Shown in pieces: positions 16,359 through 25,456 of a DNA stretch of 64,000 nucleotides. How positions within the stretch are numbered: the stretch's first letter is position 1; every line of letters begins with the position of its first letter. Source of the stretch: Janthinobacterium sp. 67. GTDB lineage: Bacteria; Pseudomonadota; Gammaproteobacteria; Burkholderiales; Burkholderiaceae_D. The stretch lies in the NCBI RefSeq assembly GCF_002797895.1, contig NZ_PGES01000001.1, positions 5,952,001 to 6,016,000 of the forward strand, read 5' to 3'. Below the pieces are notes generated by a model. That model saw only the letters and a program-made list of their open reading frames with translations, made no database searches and had not been told where the DNA came from. Made by a program: the position numbers and the translations under genes.

Positions 16359-18809
16359 ATGCTTAACCTTGCCGAATACCGCCAGCGGCCCGCCTTGCTG
16401 GCCGACTGGCTTCCCTGGGCTGGGCTGATCGCGCCGGGCGTGGTGCTGAACAAGGATGGCTCGTTTCAGCGCACGGCGCGCTTTCGCGGGCCTGATCTGG
16501 ACAGCGCCACGCAGGGCGAATTGATCGCCACGACGGCACGGCTAAACAACGCGTTGCGCCGGCTGGGTTCGGGCTGGGCGCTGTTCGTGGAAGCCGAGCG
16601 CCAGTCGGCCGCGGACTATCCGCATTCCGACTTTCCCGAACCGCTGTCCTGGCTGGTGGACGAAGAACGCCGCGCTGCCTTTGAGGAATCGGGGAACCAC
16701 TACGAAAGCAGCTATCACCTGACGCTAGCCTATCTGCCGCCGGAGGAATCCCGCGCTCGTGCAGCCAAGCTGCTCTACGAGCACGCGCCGGGCGATGGTG
16801 TGGACTGGCGCGGTCGGCTTGACGCCTTCCTGGCAGAAACGGATCGGGTTTTCGACCTGCTCGATGGCGTGATGCCAGAAATCGTCTGGTTGGACGATGC
16901 CGCGACGCTGACTTATCTTCACGCCACGGTGTCCACGCGGCGCTACCGGCTGGCCGTGCCCGAGGTGCCTTTCCACCTCGACGCACTGCTGGCCGATTCC
17001 GCCCTAGTCGGCGGCCTTGCGCCCATGCTGGGTGACCAGCATCTGCGCGTGGTGTCGGTGCGGGGCTTTCCGACCTCGACCTGGCCGGGCCTGCTGGACG
17101 ACCTCAATCGCCTGGGCTTTGCCTATCGCTGGAGTACCCGGTTTCTCTGCCTCGATAAAGCCGAGGCGGAAAAGGAGCTGGGCCGCCTGCGTCGCCAGTG
17201 GTTTGCGAAACGGAAGAATGTCATTGCGCTACTGCGCGAAACCATCTTCCAGCAGGAATCGCCGCTGGTGGACACGGATGCCAGCAACAAGGCGGCCGAC
17301 GCGGATGCCGCCTTGCAAGAGCTTGGCAGCGATCAAGTCGCCTTCGGCTACCTCACCGCCACGGTGACGGTGTTCGATGACGACCCTGCCGTAGCCGACG
17401 AAAAGCTGCGCATGGTGGAACGTGTCATCCAAGGACGTGGCTTCGTCACCATCCCCGAAACCTTAAATGCAGTCGATGCGTGGCTGTCGTCCATACCAGG
17501 CAATGCCTATGCCAACGTGCGCCAGCCCATCGTCTCGACGCTGAATCTGGCGCACATGATGCCGGTGTCCGCCGTGTGGGCTGGGCCGGAGAAAAACGCC
17601 CATCTCGACGGCCCGCCGCTGATCGTCACGCGCACGGATGGCGCGACGCCGTTCCGGCTGGTGACGCACATCGGCGACGTGGGGCATACGCTGGTCGCGG
17701 GGCCGACGGGCATGGGAAAATCTGTCCTGCTGGCGATGCTCGCCTTGCAGTTCCGCCGCTATGGCGGCTCGCGCATCTTCGCCTTCGACATGGGGCGATC
17801 CATGCGGGCGACGGTGCTGGGCCTGGGCGGCGAACACTACGACCTCGGCGCGGACGGCGCCATTGCCTTTCAGCCCTTGGCCCGTATCGACAGCGAAGGC
17901 TATCGCACCTGGGCCGCCGAGTGGATCGAAGGCCGCCTGCTGCATGAAGGCGTGACCGTCGGCCCCGACGAGAAAGCCGCCATTTGGTCGGCGCTCGGCA
18001 GCCTCGCTGGTGCGCCGGTGGAGCAGCGCACGATGACCGGGCTTTCGGTGCTGCTGCAATCGAACGCGCTGCGGCAGGCATTGTCGCCGTATGTGCTGGG
18101 CGGCGCGCACGGCAAGCTACTGGATGCCGACCGCGACCGGCTCGGCAGCGGCGACGTGCAGGGCTTTGAGATGGAAGAGCTAATGCACAGCCCCGCCGCC
18201 GTGCAAGCGGTGCTGCGCTACTTGTTCGCCCGCTTCGATGCACGTTTCGACGGTGCTCCCACGCTGCTGATTCTCGATGAAGCCTGGCTATTCCTTGATG
18301 AACCGTCCTTCGCGGCACGCATCCGGCAATGGTTGAAAACTCTGCGCAAGAAAAACGTGTCGGTGATCTTCGCCACGCAGTCGCTTGCCGACATCAAGGA
18401 TTCGACCATCGCGCCCGCGATCATCGAAAGCTGCGCGAGCCGGATTTTCTTGCCCAACCCGCAGGCGACCGAGCCGCAGATTCGCACGGTCTACGAGGGC
18501 TTTGGCCTCAACAGTCGGCAAATCGAAATCGTCGCCACCGCGCAGCCCAAGCGCGACTACTACTACCAATCGCGCCTGGGCAATCGTCTGTTCGACCTCG
18601 ACCTGGGGCCAGCCGCGCTCGCCTTCTCGGGCGCATCCACACCGCAAGACCAACGCGACATTGACCGAGTGCTGACGCAGGCCGGCGCTCCCGGCTTCGC
18701 CGGTGCGTGGCTACGCCATCGCGGCCTCGATTGGGCCGCCGACCTGCTGCCGTCCTCGCCGTCGGCGGCTTCTTTCCTCGCTACTCAACCCCTGGAGATT
18801 TCGCCATGA
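16359..18809 (+). CDS. trbE: Conjugal transfer ATPase TrbE (VirB4-like)
   Basis: An 816-residue VirB4-family ATPase. The start at 16,359 has GGAG upstream, spaced 8 nt, and begins MLNLAEYRQRPALLADWLPW, the usual TrbE start; a longer frame from 16,269 would overlap trbD. Walker A (GPTGMGKSVLL) is at about residue 448 and Walker B (LLILDEAWLFLD) at about 636. It energises pilus biogenesis at the inner membrane. The stop overlaps trbJ. Confidence 0.93.
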   Translation: MLNLAEYRQRPALLADWLPWAGLIAPGVVLNKDGSFQRTARFRGPDLDSATQGELIATTARLNNALRRLGSGWALFVEAERQSAADYPHSDFPEPLSWLVDEERRAAFEESGNHYESSYHLTLAYLPPEESRARAAKLLYEHAPGDGVDWRGRLDAFLAETDRVFDLLDGVMPEIVWLDDAATLTYLHATVSTRRYRLAVPEVPFHLDALLADSALVGGLAPMLGDQHLRVVSVRGFPTSTWPGLLDDLNRLGFAYRWSTRFLCLDKAEAEKELGRLRRQWFAKRKNVIALLRETIFQQESPLVDTDASNKAADADAALQELGSDQVAFGYLTATVTVFDDDPAVADEKLRMVERVIQGRGFVTIPETLNAVDAWLSSIPGNAYANVRQPIVSTLNLAHMMPVSAVWAGPEKNAHLDGPPLIVTRTDGATPFRLVTHIGDVGHTLVAGPTGMGKSVLLAMLALQFRRYGGSRIFAFDMGRSMRATVLGLGGEHYDLGADGAIAFQPLARIDSEGYRTWAAEWIEGRLLHEGVTVGPDEKAAIWSALGSLAGAPVEQRTMTGLSVLLQSNALRQALSPYVLGGAHGKLLDADRDRLGSGDVQGFEMEELMHSPAAVQAVLRYLFARFDARFDGAPTLLILDEAWLFLDEPSFAARIRQWLKTLRKKNVSVIFATQSLADIKDSTIAPAIIESCASRIFLPNPQATEPQIRTVYEGFGLNSRQIEIVATAQPKRDYYYQSRLGNRLFDLDLGPAALAFSGASTPQDQRDIDRVLTQAGAPGFAGAWLRHRGLDWAADLLPSSPSAASFLATQPLEISP

Positions 18810-19543
18810 AGACCCGTGTACTTTCCGTTTCGCTCGCCGCCGCGCTGGCCGGCTCGCTGATGCTCGCTCAGCCAGCGGCGGCGCTCACTTTCGTTGATCC
18901 CGTCAACTTGGTGCAGAACACGCTGACTGCCATCCGCACGCTGGAGCAGATCAACAACCAGATCAACCAGCTCCAGAACGAAGCGCAGATGTTGATGAAC
19001 CAGGCGCGCAACCTGGCGAATCTCGACTTCAACATCGTCAACCGGCTGCGCTCGACGCTCGCCACGACTGAACGCCTGATTGCCGAGGCGCAAGGGCTGG
19101 CCTACGACGTGCAGAGCATGGATGCCACGTTCTCGCGCCTGTACCCGGAGCAGTACGCCGCCACCATCAGCGGCGACCGCATGGCACAGGACGCACGCGA
19201 ACGCTGGAAGAACACGCTCGACGGCCTGCACACCGCGATGCGGATGCAGGCGCAGGTGTCGCAGAACCTGACGCAAGACGAAAGCGCGCTGGCCGACCTC
19301 GTGAGCCAAAGCCAATCGGCCACGGGTGCGCTGCAAGCGATGCAGGCAACGAACCAGCTTCTCGCCTTGCAGGCCAAGCAGTCCATCCAGGCCCAGCAGC
19401 TCCAGATCACACAAGACAGGGCGGCCTCGCTGGAGCTGGCGCGGCAGGCAGCGGCCACCGAGCGCGCCCGCGAAGTGCGGCGGCGCTTCCTGGGCACCGG
19501 CACGCCGTACACACCGCAGTCCGTCAACTTCTACAACAACTGA
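18806..19543 (+). CDS. trbJ: Conjugal transfer protein TrbJ (VirB5-like)
   Basis: A 245-residue periplasmic protein with a signal peptide (cleavage near QPAAA-LTF) and then a long coiled-coil helical body rich in Gln/Asn (LEQINNQINQLQNEAQML), typical of TrbJ/VirB5 minor pilus proteins. The start is the ATGA overlap with trbE, preceded by GGAG. trbK follows after 12 bp. Confidence 0.9.
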   Translation: MKTRVLSVSLAAALAGSLMLAQPAAALTFVDPVNLVQNTLTAIRTLEQINNQINQLQNEAQMLMNQARNLANLDFNIVNRLRSTLATTERLIAEAQGLAYDVQSMDATFSRLYPEQYAATISGDRMAQDARERWKNTLDGLHTAMRMQAQVSQNLTQDESALADLVSQSQSATGALQAMQATNQLLALQAKQSIQAQQLQITQDRAASLELARQAAATERAREVRRRFLGTGTPYTPQSVNFYNN

Positions 19544-19555
19544 CGGGAGGCGGCC

Positions 19556-19882
19556 ATGCGATGCGTTCCTGTCCTGCTGGCCGTGCTGCTGACCGCATGC
19601 GGCCAGCAGCCGGCTGAAGACCTGACCGCCACCTTGGCCGCCGATCCCGTGCGGCTCAAGGCGCTGCGCGCCCAATGCGCAGCCGACCGGCAAACCGCAG
19701 GCGAAGACACCTGTCGCGCCGCTGCCGAAGCCTTCCGGCGGCGCTTCTTCACCGGCCAGACTGGGCCGGACGAATACCGGACGCTGGCAGAACTGCCGCC
19801 GATTCCGGCGAGTTTCGACACGCCAACCGACGACGCGCCGGAAGGTGATGCGTCGCTCGCCGCTGCGGAGGACACGCCATGA
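19556..19882 (+). CDS. trbK: Entry-exclusion lipoprotein TrbK
   Basis: A 108-residue lipoprotein with the lipobox LLTACGQQ and the TrbK/EexN core LAADPVRLKALRAQC ... CRAAAEAFRRRF. It should reduce transfer into cells already carrying a related element. Its place between trbJ and trbL is the standard TrbK position. A homologue is encoded at 11600-11875 in the same element. Confidence 0.85.
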   Translation: MRCVPVLLAVLLTACGQQPAEDLTATLAADPVRLKALRAQCAADRQTAGEDTCRAAAEAFRRRFFTGQTGPDEYRTLAELPPIPASFDTPTDDAPEGDASLAAAEDTP

Positions 19883-21243
19883 ACGACGTAACGATCATCG
19901 ACAGATTCCTCGATACCTTCTCGCGCTACATCGACTCCGGTTTCGGTCTGCTGCAAGGCGAAGTCGCGTTCCTGACGGCCACTCTCATTGTCATCGACAT
20001 GACCATTGCCGGTCTGTATTGGGCCATGAGCCATGCGACCGGCCAGGGCGAGGACGTGATCGCCAAGCTGCTGCGCAAGGTGCTTTACGTCGGTGCCTTC
20101 GCCTACATCATCGGTAACTTCAATTGGCTGTCGAGCATCGTGTTCCGCTCGTTCGCCGGGCTAGGCATCACCGCCACTGGCTCGGCCATAACGATGGAGA
20201 ACTTCTTGCAGCCGGGTCGGCTTGCCAAGACCGGCATCGACGCCGCTGCGCCGATCCTCGACCAGATCGGTGACATGGCCGGCTTCCCCGAAGTGTTCGT
20301 GAACCTCGACCCCATCGTGGTGCTGTTCATCGCTTGGCTGGTGGTGATCCTCTGTTTCTTCGTGCTCGCGGTTCAGCTTTTCATCACGTTGATCGAGTTC
20401 AAGCTGACCACGCTTGCCGGCTTCGTCTTGATCCCGTTTGCGCTCTGGAACAAAACCTCGTTCCTCGCGGAAAAGGTGCTCGGCAATGTGGTTTCGTCAG
20501 GCATCAAGGTCTTGGTGCTGGCGGTAATCGTCGGCATCGGCTCGGGCCTGTTCGCGGAGTTCCAGGTTCATCCCGACGAGCCTTCCATCGACCATGCGCT
20601 TGTCGTGATGCTGGCTTCGCTTGCCTTGCTGGCGCTGGGCATCTTCGGCCCCGGCATCGCCACGGGCCTTGTGTCCGGTGCGCCGCAGCTCGGCGCGGGT
20701 GCGATGGCGGGCGCTGCCGTCGGCGCGGTAGGCACGGGTGTTGCCATCGGTGCCGCCGCGACCGGCGTGGGCGGTGCCGTCATGGCGGGCGCACGCATGG
20801 CCCCGGCCGCCGCAAAGCTGGCCGGGAGCGGCGCACGCGCCGCCACGTCGGCGGCCAGCAGCGCCAAGTCCGCATTCCAGGCCGGTTCCGCCGCTGCGGG
20901 CGGCGGGGCTAAAGGCGCGGCTGCGGGCCTCGGCAATGTCGCCAAGACCGGCGCGCAAGCGGCAGGCCGCCGAGCTGCATCGGGCGCTTCCGCTGCCGGT
21001 CAGAAGGTGGCCGACTCCTTCCGGGCAGGATGGAACGGTGCGGATGTCGGCGCTGCCGGTTCCGGCCAGGCCGCCGCAGGCGAAGGCGCAGCCAGCGCGC
21101 CGAAGCAAGAGCAACCCGCCTGGGCAAAGCGGATGCACCGCCGCCAGCAGATCACCCATGCCGCAACCACCGCAGCCCACACGCTGCGCAGTGGCGACGG
21201 CGGCGGCTCAGGGCAAGGCCCAAGCCTGCGCCCCGATGCGTGA
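19879..21243 (+). CDS. trbL: Conjugal transfer protein TrbL (VirB6-like)
   Basis: A 454-residue polytopic inner-membrane protein: about six to seven hydrophobic segments within the first ~270 residues, followed by an Ala/Gly-rich low-complexity C-terminal tail typical of P-type TrbL proteins. It forms part of the inner-membrane channel. The start overlaps trbK by ATGA; trbF follows at 29 bp. Confidence 0.9.
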   Translation: MNDVTIIDRFLDTFSRYIDSGFGLLQGEVAFLTATLIVIDMTIAGLYWAMSHATGQGEDVIAKLLRKVLYVGAFAYIIGNFNWLSSIVFRSFAGLGITATGSAITMENFLQPGRLAKTGIDAAAPILDQIGDMAGFPEVFVNLDPIVVLFIAWLVVILCFFVLAVQLFITLIEFKLTTLAGFVLIPFALWNKTSFLAEKVLGNVVSSGIKVLVLAVIVGIGSGLFAEFQVHPDEPSIDHALVVMLASLALLALGIFGPGIATGLVSGAPQLGAGAMAGAAVGAVGTGVAIGAAATGVGGAVMAGARMAPAAAKLAGSGARAATSAASSAKSAFQAGSAAAGGGAKGAAAGLGNVAKTGAQAAGRRAASGASAAGQKVADSFRAGWNGADVGAAGSGQAAAGEGAASAPKQEQPAWAKRMHRRQQITHAATTAAHTLRSGDGGGSGQGPSLRPDA

Positions 21244-21272
21244 CCCGATACCTGACCACCAAGGAGAACCCT

Positions 21273-21977
21273 ATGCGATTCAAACGCCCGCAGGTGCGCT
21301 ATGCCGACACGCCGCAGCCTGCCACCCCGTACCAATCCGCCGCGCAGGTGTGGGACGAGCGCATCGGCTCGGCCCGCGTCCAGGCCAAGAACTGGCGTTT
21401 TATGGCCTTCGGCTGCCTCACGCTTGCGCTGCTGATGGCCGGTGGCCTGGTGTGGCGCTCGGCGCAGTCCATCGTCACCCCTTACGTCATCGAGGTCGAT
21501 CAGTCGGGGCAGGTGCGCGCCGTCGGCGAAGCCGCCACGCCGTACCGGCCCGCCGATGCGCAGATCGCGCACCACCTGGCGCGCTTCGTGACGCTGGTGC
21601 GCTCGCTGTCTATCGATCCCATCGTGGTGCGGCAAAACTGGCTGGACGCCTACGACTACACCACCGACAAAGGCGCGGCGGTGCTCAACGACTACGCCAG
21701 CAAGAACGATCCTTTCGCCCGTGTTGGCCGCGAGTCGGTGACGGTGCAGATCACCAGCGTGGTACGCGCCAGCGATGCCTCGTTCAACGTCCGTTGGACG
21801 GAGCAACGGTTCATCAACGGTGCCCCCGCCGGGACCGAGCGATGGAACGCGGTGCTTTCCACCGTCCTGCAAACCCCGCGCACCGAACAGCGCCTGCGCA
21901 AGAACCCGCTGGGTATCTACGTCAACGGCCTGTCGTGGAGCCGCGAACTGGATTCTTCTGAAGGAGCCAAGCCATGA
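21273..21977 (+). CDS. trbF: Conjugal transfer protein TrbF (VirB8-like)
   Basis: A 234-residue bitopic inner-membrane protein. The start at 21,273 has AAGGAG upstream; longer frames upstream are in trbL. One transmembrane segment near residues 40-65 is followed by a periplasmic VirB8-like domain ending with NPLGIYVNGLSWSREL, the conserved TrbF/VirB8 C-terminus. It is an assembly factor connecting the outer-membrane core to the inner complex. The stop overlaps trbG. Confidence 0.9.
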   Translation: MRFKRPQVRYADTPQPATPYQSAAQVWDERIGSARVQAKNWRFMAFGCLTLALLMAGGLVWRSAQSIVTPYVIEVDQSGQVRAVGEAATPYRPADAQIAHHLARFVTLVRSLSIDPIVVRQNWLDAYDYTTDKGAAVLNDYASKNDPFARVGRESVTVQITSVVRASDASFNVRWTEQRFINGAPAGTERWNAVLSTVLQTPRTEQRLRKNPLGIYVNGLSWSRELDSSEGAKP

Positions 21978-22966
21978 ACCTGTCTTTCCGCTTATACGCT
22001 TTCGCGCTGACCGTGGTGGCCCTGTCGGGCTGCGCTTCGCAGGGCAAGCCGCCTCCGTCCATTTCGCTCGATGAGCCGGTGCAGGCACAGCCGCTGCCGG
22101 AGCCGCCTGCTCCAGTGGAAGTCGTCGCCATGCCCGAGCCGCTGGCGCTGCCAGCGCAGTTGAAGCCGCTGCACGAGTTGGACGCGGCCCCGGCTAAGCC
22201 GGAGCCGGCCGATGAGAAGGTGCGCGTTTCCCGTGCCAATGCCGAGGCGCGCATCGCGCCCACGCGCGAGGGCTACGTCAATGCGATTCAGGTGTGGCCC
22301 TTCACCGATGGTGCGCTCTTCCAAGTCTATGCCGCGCCGGGACGCGTGACCGTGGTTTCCTTGCAGCCGGGCGAGGAACTAGTGACGGTCGCAGCCGGCG
22401 ATACCGTGCGCTGGATCGTCGGTGACACGTCCAGCGGCAGCGGCGACGCGATGCGCATCAATGTGCTGGTCAAGCCCATCCGCTCAGGCCTCAAGACGAA
22501 TTTGGTCATCACCACCAGTCGCAGAACATACCTGCTGGAACTGACCTCGACGGAAAAGGCATGGATGGCGTCGGTGTCCTGGGACTACCCAAAAGACCGG
22601 ATGTTGGCCTTGCAGCGCCAGTCGCAGGCGGCTAGCGCCGCCGCACCGGTCGATACCGGACTGTCGCTGGAGAAGATCCGCTTCCGATATTCCGTCTCAG
22701 GCAGCAATCCGCCGTGGAAGCCGCTGCGCGCCTTCGACGATGGCGAGAAGGTCTATATCCAGTTCCCGCCGGGAATCGCCCAAGGCGAGCTGCCACCGCT
22801 GTTCGTCATCGGCGCGCAGGGCGACGGACAACTGGTGAATTACCGTTTTCGCTCGCCTTACTACATCGTGGATCGGCTGTTCGGCGCGGCCGAACTGCGC
22901 CTGGGCGGCGACAAGGGTGACGTGGTGCGTATCGAACGCACGGATGGCTTGGCGCGGAGGAACTGA
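21974..22966 (+). CDS. trbG: Conjugal transfer protein TrbG (VirB9-like)
   Basis: A 330-residue secreted protein with a signal and lipobox-like LSGCASQ, a proline-rich linker, then the VirB9/CagX domain (IQVWPFTDGALFQVYAAPG; the C-terminal part includes IRFRYSVSG and FDDGEKVYIQFP). It forms the outer-membrane core complex with TrbI. It overlaps trbF; trbI begins 2 bp after it. Confidence 0.92.
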   Translation: MNLSFRLYAFALTVVALSGCASQGKPPPSISLDEPVQAQPLPEPPAPVEVVAMPEPLALPAQLKPLHELDAAPAKPEPADEKVRVSRANAEARIAPTREGYVNAIQVWPFTDGALFQVYAAPGRVTVVSLQPGEELVTVAAGDTVRWIVGDTSSGSGDAMRINVLVKPIRSGLKTNLVITTSRRTYLLELTSTEKAWMASVSWDYPKDRMLALQRQSQAASAAAPVDTGLSLEKIRFRYSVSGSNPPWKPLRAFDDGEKVYIQFPPGIAQGELPPLFVIGAQGDGQLVNYRFRSPYYIVDRLFGAAELRLGGDKGDVVRIERTDGLARRN

Positions 22967-22968
22967 CC

Positions 22969-24249
22969 ATGAGCCAGGACGACACTCCCGACCTCGCCAC
23001 GCCGCATGCGGGCAAGGTGGCACCCGAGGCAGTTGCGCTGCGCGCCCAACCGCGCCCGGTCACGCGCCTGAACCGGCGCACGCTGGCCATCCTCGTCGGC
23101 GGTCTCTCGGTCGCTGTGCTCGGCGCGCTGATGTGGTCGCTGCAACCGCAGCGGCGCGGTGCAGGCGAGCAGACCGAGCTTTACAACGTCGATCGCGTCT
23201 CGAAGTCCGAAGGGTTGGACGCGCTGCCGGCGGACTACTCGAAGCTGCCGCCCCCCTTGGCGGCATCCGTGCCGGAGTTGGGGCCGCCGCTGCCAGGCGA
23301 TCTTGGCCCGGCCATTGTGAAGTCGCAGCAGCCGGTGACGGCCGCCTACGCGGCCCCCGGCAACGACCCCAACGACGCGTTGCGCAAGGAAGCCGAAGCA
23401 GCAGCGGCATCGGCGGTGTTCTTCCGCTCTGGTTCGCAGAAGGCCGCGCCGGTGGCGCAGACACAGGTAGCCGCTGCGCCGGGCTTCACCGCCAATGCGG
23501 CCTTCGACCCGCTGGCGGCCGGGCCTGCGTCGACGGCGGCCCAGCCCGCCGACCCGACCGCCGTGCAGAACCGGCAAGACCAGAAAGAGGCATTCCAGAA
23601 AGCCGGAACCACGGAAGCCCGTGATTCCGGCAACCTGACGCTGCCGGCGTCGCCGTATCAGGTCATGGCCGGAACGGTGGTCGCCGGGGCGCTGGTGACG
23701 GGCATCAAGTCGGACTTGCCGGGCGATGTGATCGCCACAGTGACGGAGCCGGTCTATGACACGGCTACCGGCAAGTTCCTGCTGATCCCGCAGGGGTCAC
23801 GCATCCTGGGCAAATACAACAGCCAGGTCAGCTACGGGCAGAGCCGCGTGCAAGTGGTGTGGAACCGGATCATCCTGCCCGACACGTCTTCGCTCAAGCT
23901 CGACAACTTGGCCGGCACCGATCCGGCCGGCTACGCCGGCTTGGAAGATGATGTGGATTGGCATTGGGATCGCGTCTTTGCCGGTGCGGCACTGACGACG
24001 CTACTGGGCATCGGTGCCGAACTGGCTGCGCCGGAGAACCGGCAGGACGGTGATCGCGTCATCATCGCCGGCCGCGATAGCGCCCAGGACAGCATCAATC
24101 AGGTCGGTCAGGAGATGACCCGGCGCAACCTCAACATCCAGCCCACCTTGACGGAGCGCCCCGGCTTGCCGGTTCGCATCATCGTCAACCGCGATCTGGT
24201 GCTGCGGCCGTACCAGCCACTTTTCTTCAACAGGGGGACTTCGCGATGA
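22969..24249 (+). CDS. trbI: Conjugal transfer protein TrbI (VirB10-like)
   Basis: A 426-residue protein: a short cytoplasmic N-terminus, one TM helix near residues 40-60 (TLAILVGGLSVAVLGALMW), a proline/alanine-rich periplasmic linker, and the C-terminal VirB10 barrel domain (VMAGTVVAGALVTGIKSDLPG; LLIPQGSRILGKYNS). It spans both membranes and gates the secretion channel. The stop overlaps the DUF2274 gene. Confidence 0.93.
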   Translation: MSQDDTPDLATPHAGKVAPEAVALRAQPRPVTRLNRRTLAILVGGLSVAVLGALMWSLQPQRRGAGEQTELYNVDRVSKSEGLDALPADYSKLPPPLAASVPELGPPLPGDLGPAIVKSQQPVTAAYAAPGNDPNDALRKEAEAAAASAVFFRSGSQKAAPVAQTQVAAAPGFTANAAFDPLAAGPASTAAQPADPTAVQNRQDQKEAFQKAGTTEARDSGNLTLPASPYQVMAGTVVAGALVTGIKSDLPGDVIATVTEPVYDTATGKFLLIPQGSRILGKYNSQVSYGQSRVQVVWNRIILPDTSSLKLDNLAGTDPAGYAGLEDDVDWHWDRVFAGAALTTLLGIGAELAAPENRQDGDRVIIAGRDSAQDSINQVGQEMTRRNLNIQPTLTERPGLPVRIIVNRDLVLRPYQPLFFNRGTSR

Positions 24250-24488
24250 CGACGCGCAAGCTACGGCTCGGGCCGCTGCCGAAAACGGAATCCACGAAGC
24301 TGACTTTTGCTTGCCCGGCCAGCCTGAAAGCCGACCTCGACCGCTACGCTACGCTGCACGCGCAGACCTACGGCGAGGCGGTCGATGCCACGGTGCTAAT
24401 TCCGCACATGCTAGAAGCCTTCATGGTCGGAGATCGGGGATTCAGGAAGGGAGGCGCGGGCAAGGCCGCGCCGCCGAAGCCAAGCTGA
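24246..24488 (+). CDS. DUF2274 protein at the end of the trb operon
   Basis: An 80-residue soluble protein (TRKLRLGPLPKTESTKLTF ... LKADLDRYATLHAQTYGE) that recurs as the last gene after trbI in Tn4371-like ICEs. The LKADLDRYATLHAQ stretch looks like the helix of a ribbon-helix-helix protein, so a DNA-binding role is possible but unproven. It is coupled to trbI by ATGA and is followed by a strong terminator. Confidence 0.85.
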   Translation: MTTRKLRLGPLPKTESTKLTFACPASLKADLDRYATLHAQTYGEAVDATVLIPHMLEAFMVGDRGFRKGGAGKAAPPKPS

Positions 24489-24522
24489 TGATGCCGGTTT
24501 CCGCTGGCGGCCATCCCTCAAA

Positions 24523-24543
24523 CGCGCAGCCCAAGGCTGCGCG
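24523..24543 (+). terminator. Rho-independent terminator of the trb operon
   Basis: A perfect 9-bp stem CGCGCAGCC / GGCTGCGCG with a 3-nt CAA loop, followed by TTCTTCATTCT. It lies 35 bp after the last gene of the operon. Confidence 0.85.
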
Positions 24544-24544
24544 T

Positions 24545-24989
24545 TCTTCATTCTGGAGGACGGCGACCGATTGGGCTATGAAGACCAAACGCGGCTACCG
24601 CCTGCAGGCAACCGCCCCCGATGCAGCACGCTCGGGCTTTCTACCGCGAAGCTCCTATGTGGCTCCCAGCCCACAACGCCACAGCCCCGCAAGGCGGCCC
24701 GAAGTAGAGCCAAACCCGCACCCCATATAGACTTCCGGCCATCAGGCTGATTTCAACAATCGCTTGACTGCGGACATTTTTTATTGCCTGTCGGAAGCGA
24801 GCAGGGCGGCGCCCTGCGTGTGAGATTCGCAGGACCGAGCCTACCAACCCATCACGCCCATCGACATTTCATGGCAATTCCAACAACACCAACCCGCCAG
24901 CGTAGTGTATAACTAATACATGCCACTGCTGTGTGACGCACGGAACCAGCGAGCCTTGTGCTCGCCCGAAAACCTCAAAGGAGACTGCT
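24545..24989. other. Gene-poor ICE/chromosome junction region
   Basis: No convincing gene is seen. The region holds a TTTTTTAT sequence (24,777-24,784) similar to the Tn4371 attachment core, and an almost gapless inverted repeat GCAGGGCG-g-CGCCCTGC (24,801-24,817). The right end of the ICE must lie here or very close by. An SD (AAAGGAG) for the DUF4242 gene is at 24,978-24,983. Confidence 0.5.
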
Positions 24990-25262
24990 ATGCCAAAGTA
25001 CGTTATTGAGCGTGATATTCCCGGGGCTGGAAAGTTGTCAGAGCAAGAACTTCAAGCCATTTCGCAGAAGTCATGCAGTGTATTGAACAAGATGGGACCG
25101 CAAATTCAATGGGTCCAGAGTTATGTTACCGGCGATAAAATCTACTGTGTTTACATCGCTGCAAACGAAGAGCTCGTTCGCGAACATGCGCAGCAAGGCG
25201 GCTTCCCTGCAAACCGCGTGTCGGAAGTCATCTCAGTGATTGACCCGACTACGGCAGAGTAG
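24990..25262 (+). CDS. DUF4242 family small protein
   Basis: A 90-residue protein beginning MPKYVIERDIPGAGKLS, typical of DUF4242 proteins (a ferredoxin-like fold; some members have been described as nickel binding). The core QWVQSYVTGDKIYCVYIA fits the family. The start at 24,990 follows AAAGGAG; the frame runs on upstream to 24,933 without an SD. It is the first chromosomal-type gene after the ICE. The physiological role is unknown. Confidence 0.7.
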   Translation: MPKYVIERDIPGAGKLSEQELQAISQKSCSVLNKMGPQIQWVQSYVTGDKIYCVYIAANEELVREHAQQGGFPANRVSEVISVIDPTTAE

Positions 25263-25456
25263 TGCCACCCAACAAAGTACTGTAGCTTCGTCCCTGGCCA
25301 AGCTTCGCTCTGATAATGCTGAACCTGGCCAGGCCGTTGCCGCCGCGCGGCGGCTTCGCGCGCCGTGGGTGCGTGTTCGATTATCTAATCAGATTTCGAC
25401 TGAGCCAGCTTTCACGGCACCCAGCGCATCGGTCCGTCCCTTCAACCGTGACCTGA

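Larger units (their letters stand above)
1..24784. mobile_element. Tn4371-family ICE, distal part
   Basis: A relaxase, traG and a full trbBCDEJKLFGI set in this order, with a CopG-type gene between traG and trbB and a DUF2274 gene after trbI, is the signature layout of Tn4371-like ICEs. The integrase, replication/partition genes and left end lie outside the window. Cargo occupies roughly 1.36-10.6 kb, between the relaxase and the lysR-traG block, which is a known variable site in this family. The right boundary is not proven: the last ICE-like gene ends at 24,488 and the first clearly chromosomal gene begins at 24,990. I set the end at a TTTTTTAT sequence (24,777-24,784) only because it resembles the TTTTTCAT attachment core described for Tn4371 elements. 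Confidence 0.85.

Noticed and set aside
24801..24817. GCAGGGCG/CGCCCTGC hairpin considered as a terminator or ICE end
   Set aside because: No U-run follows and no matching copy is seen at another ICE end in the window, so a role cannot be assigned.
25339..25354. 16-bp perfect palindrome GCCGCCGCGCGGCGGC in the DUF4242 downstream gap
   Set aside because: It is pure GC, with no T-run and no spacer; such runs arise readily in GC-rich DNA, and no function can be supported.
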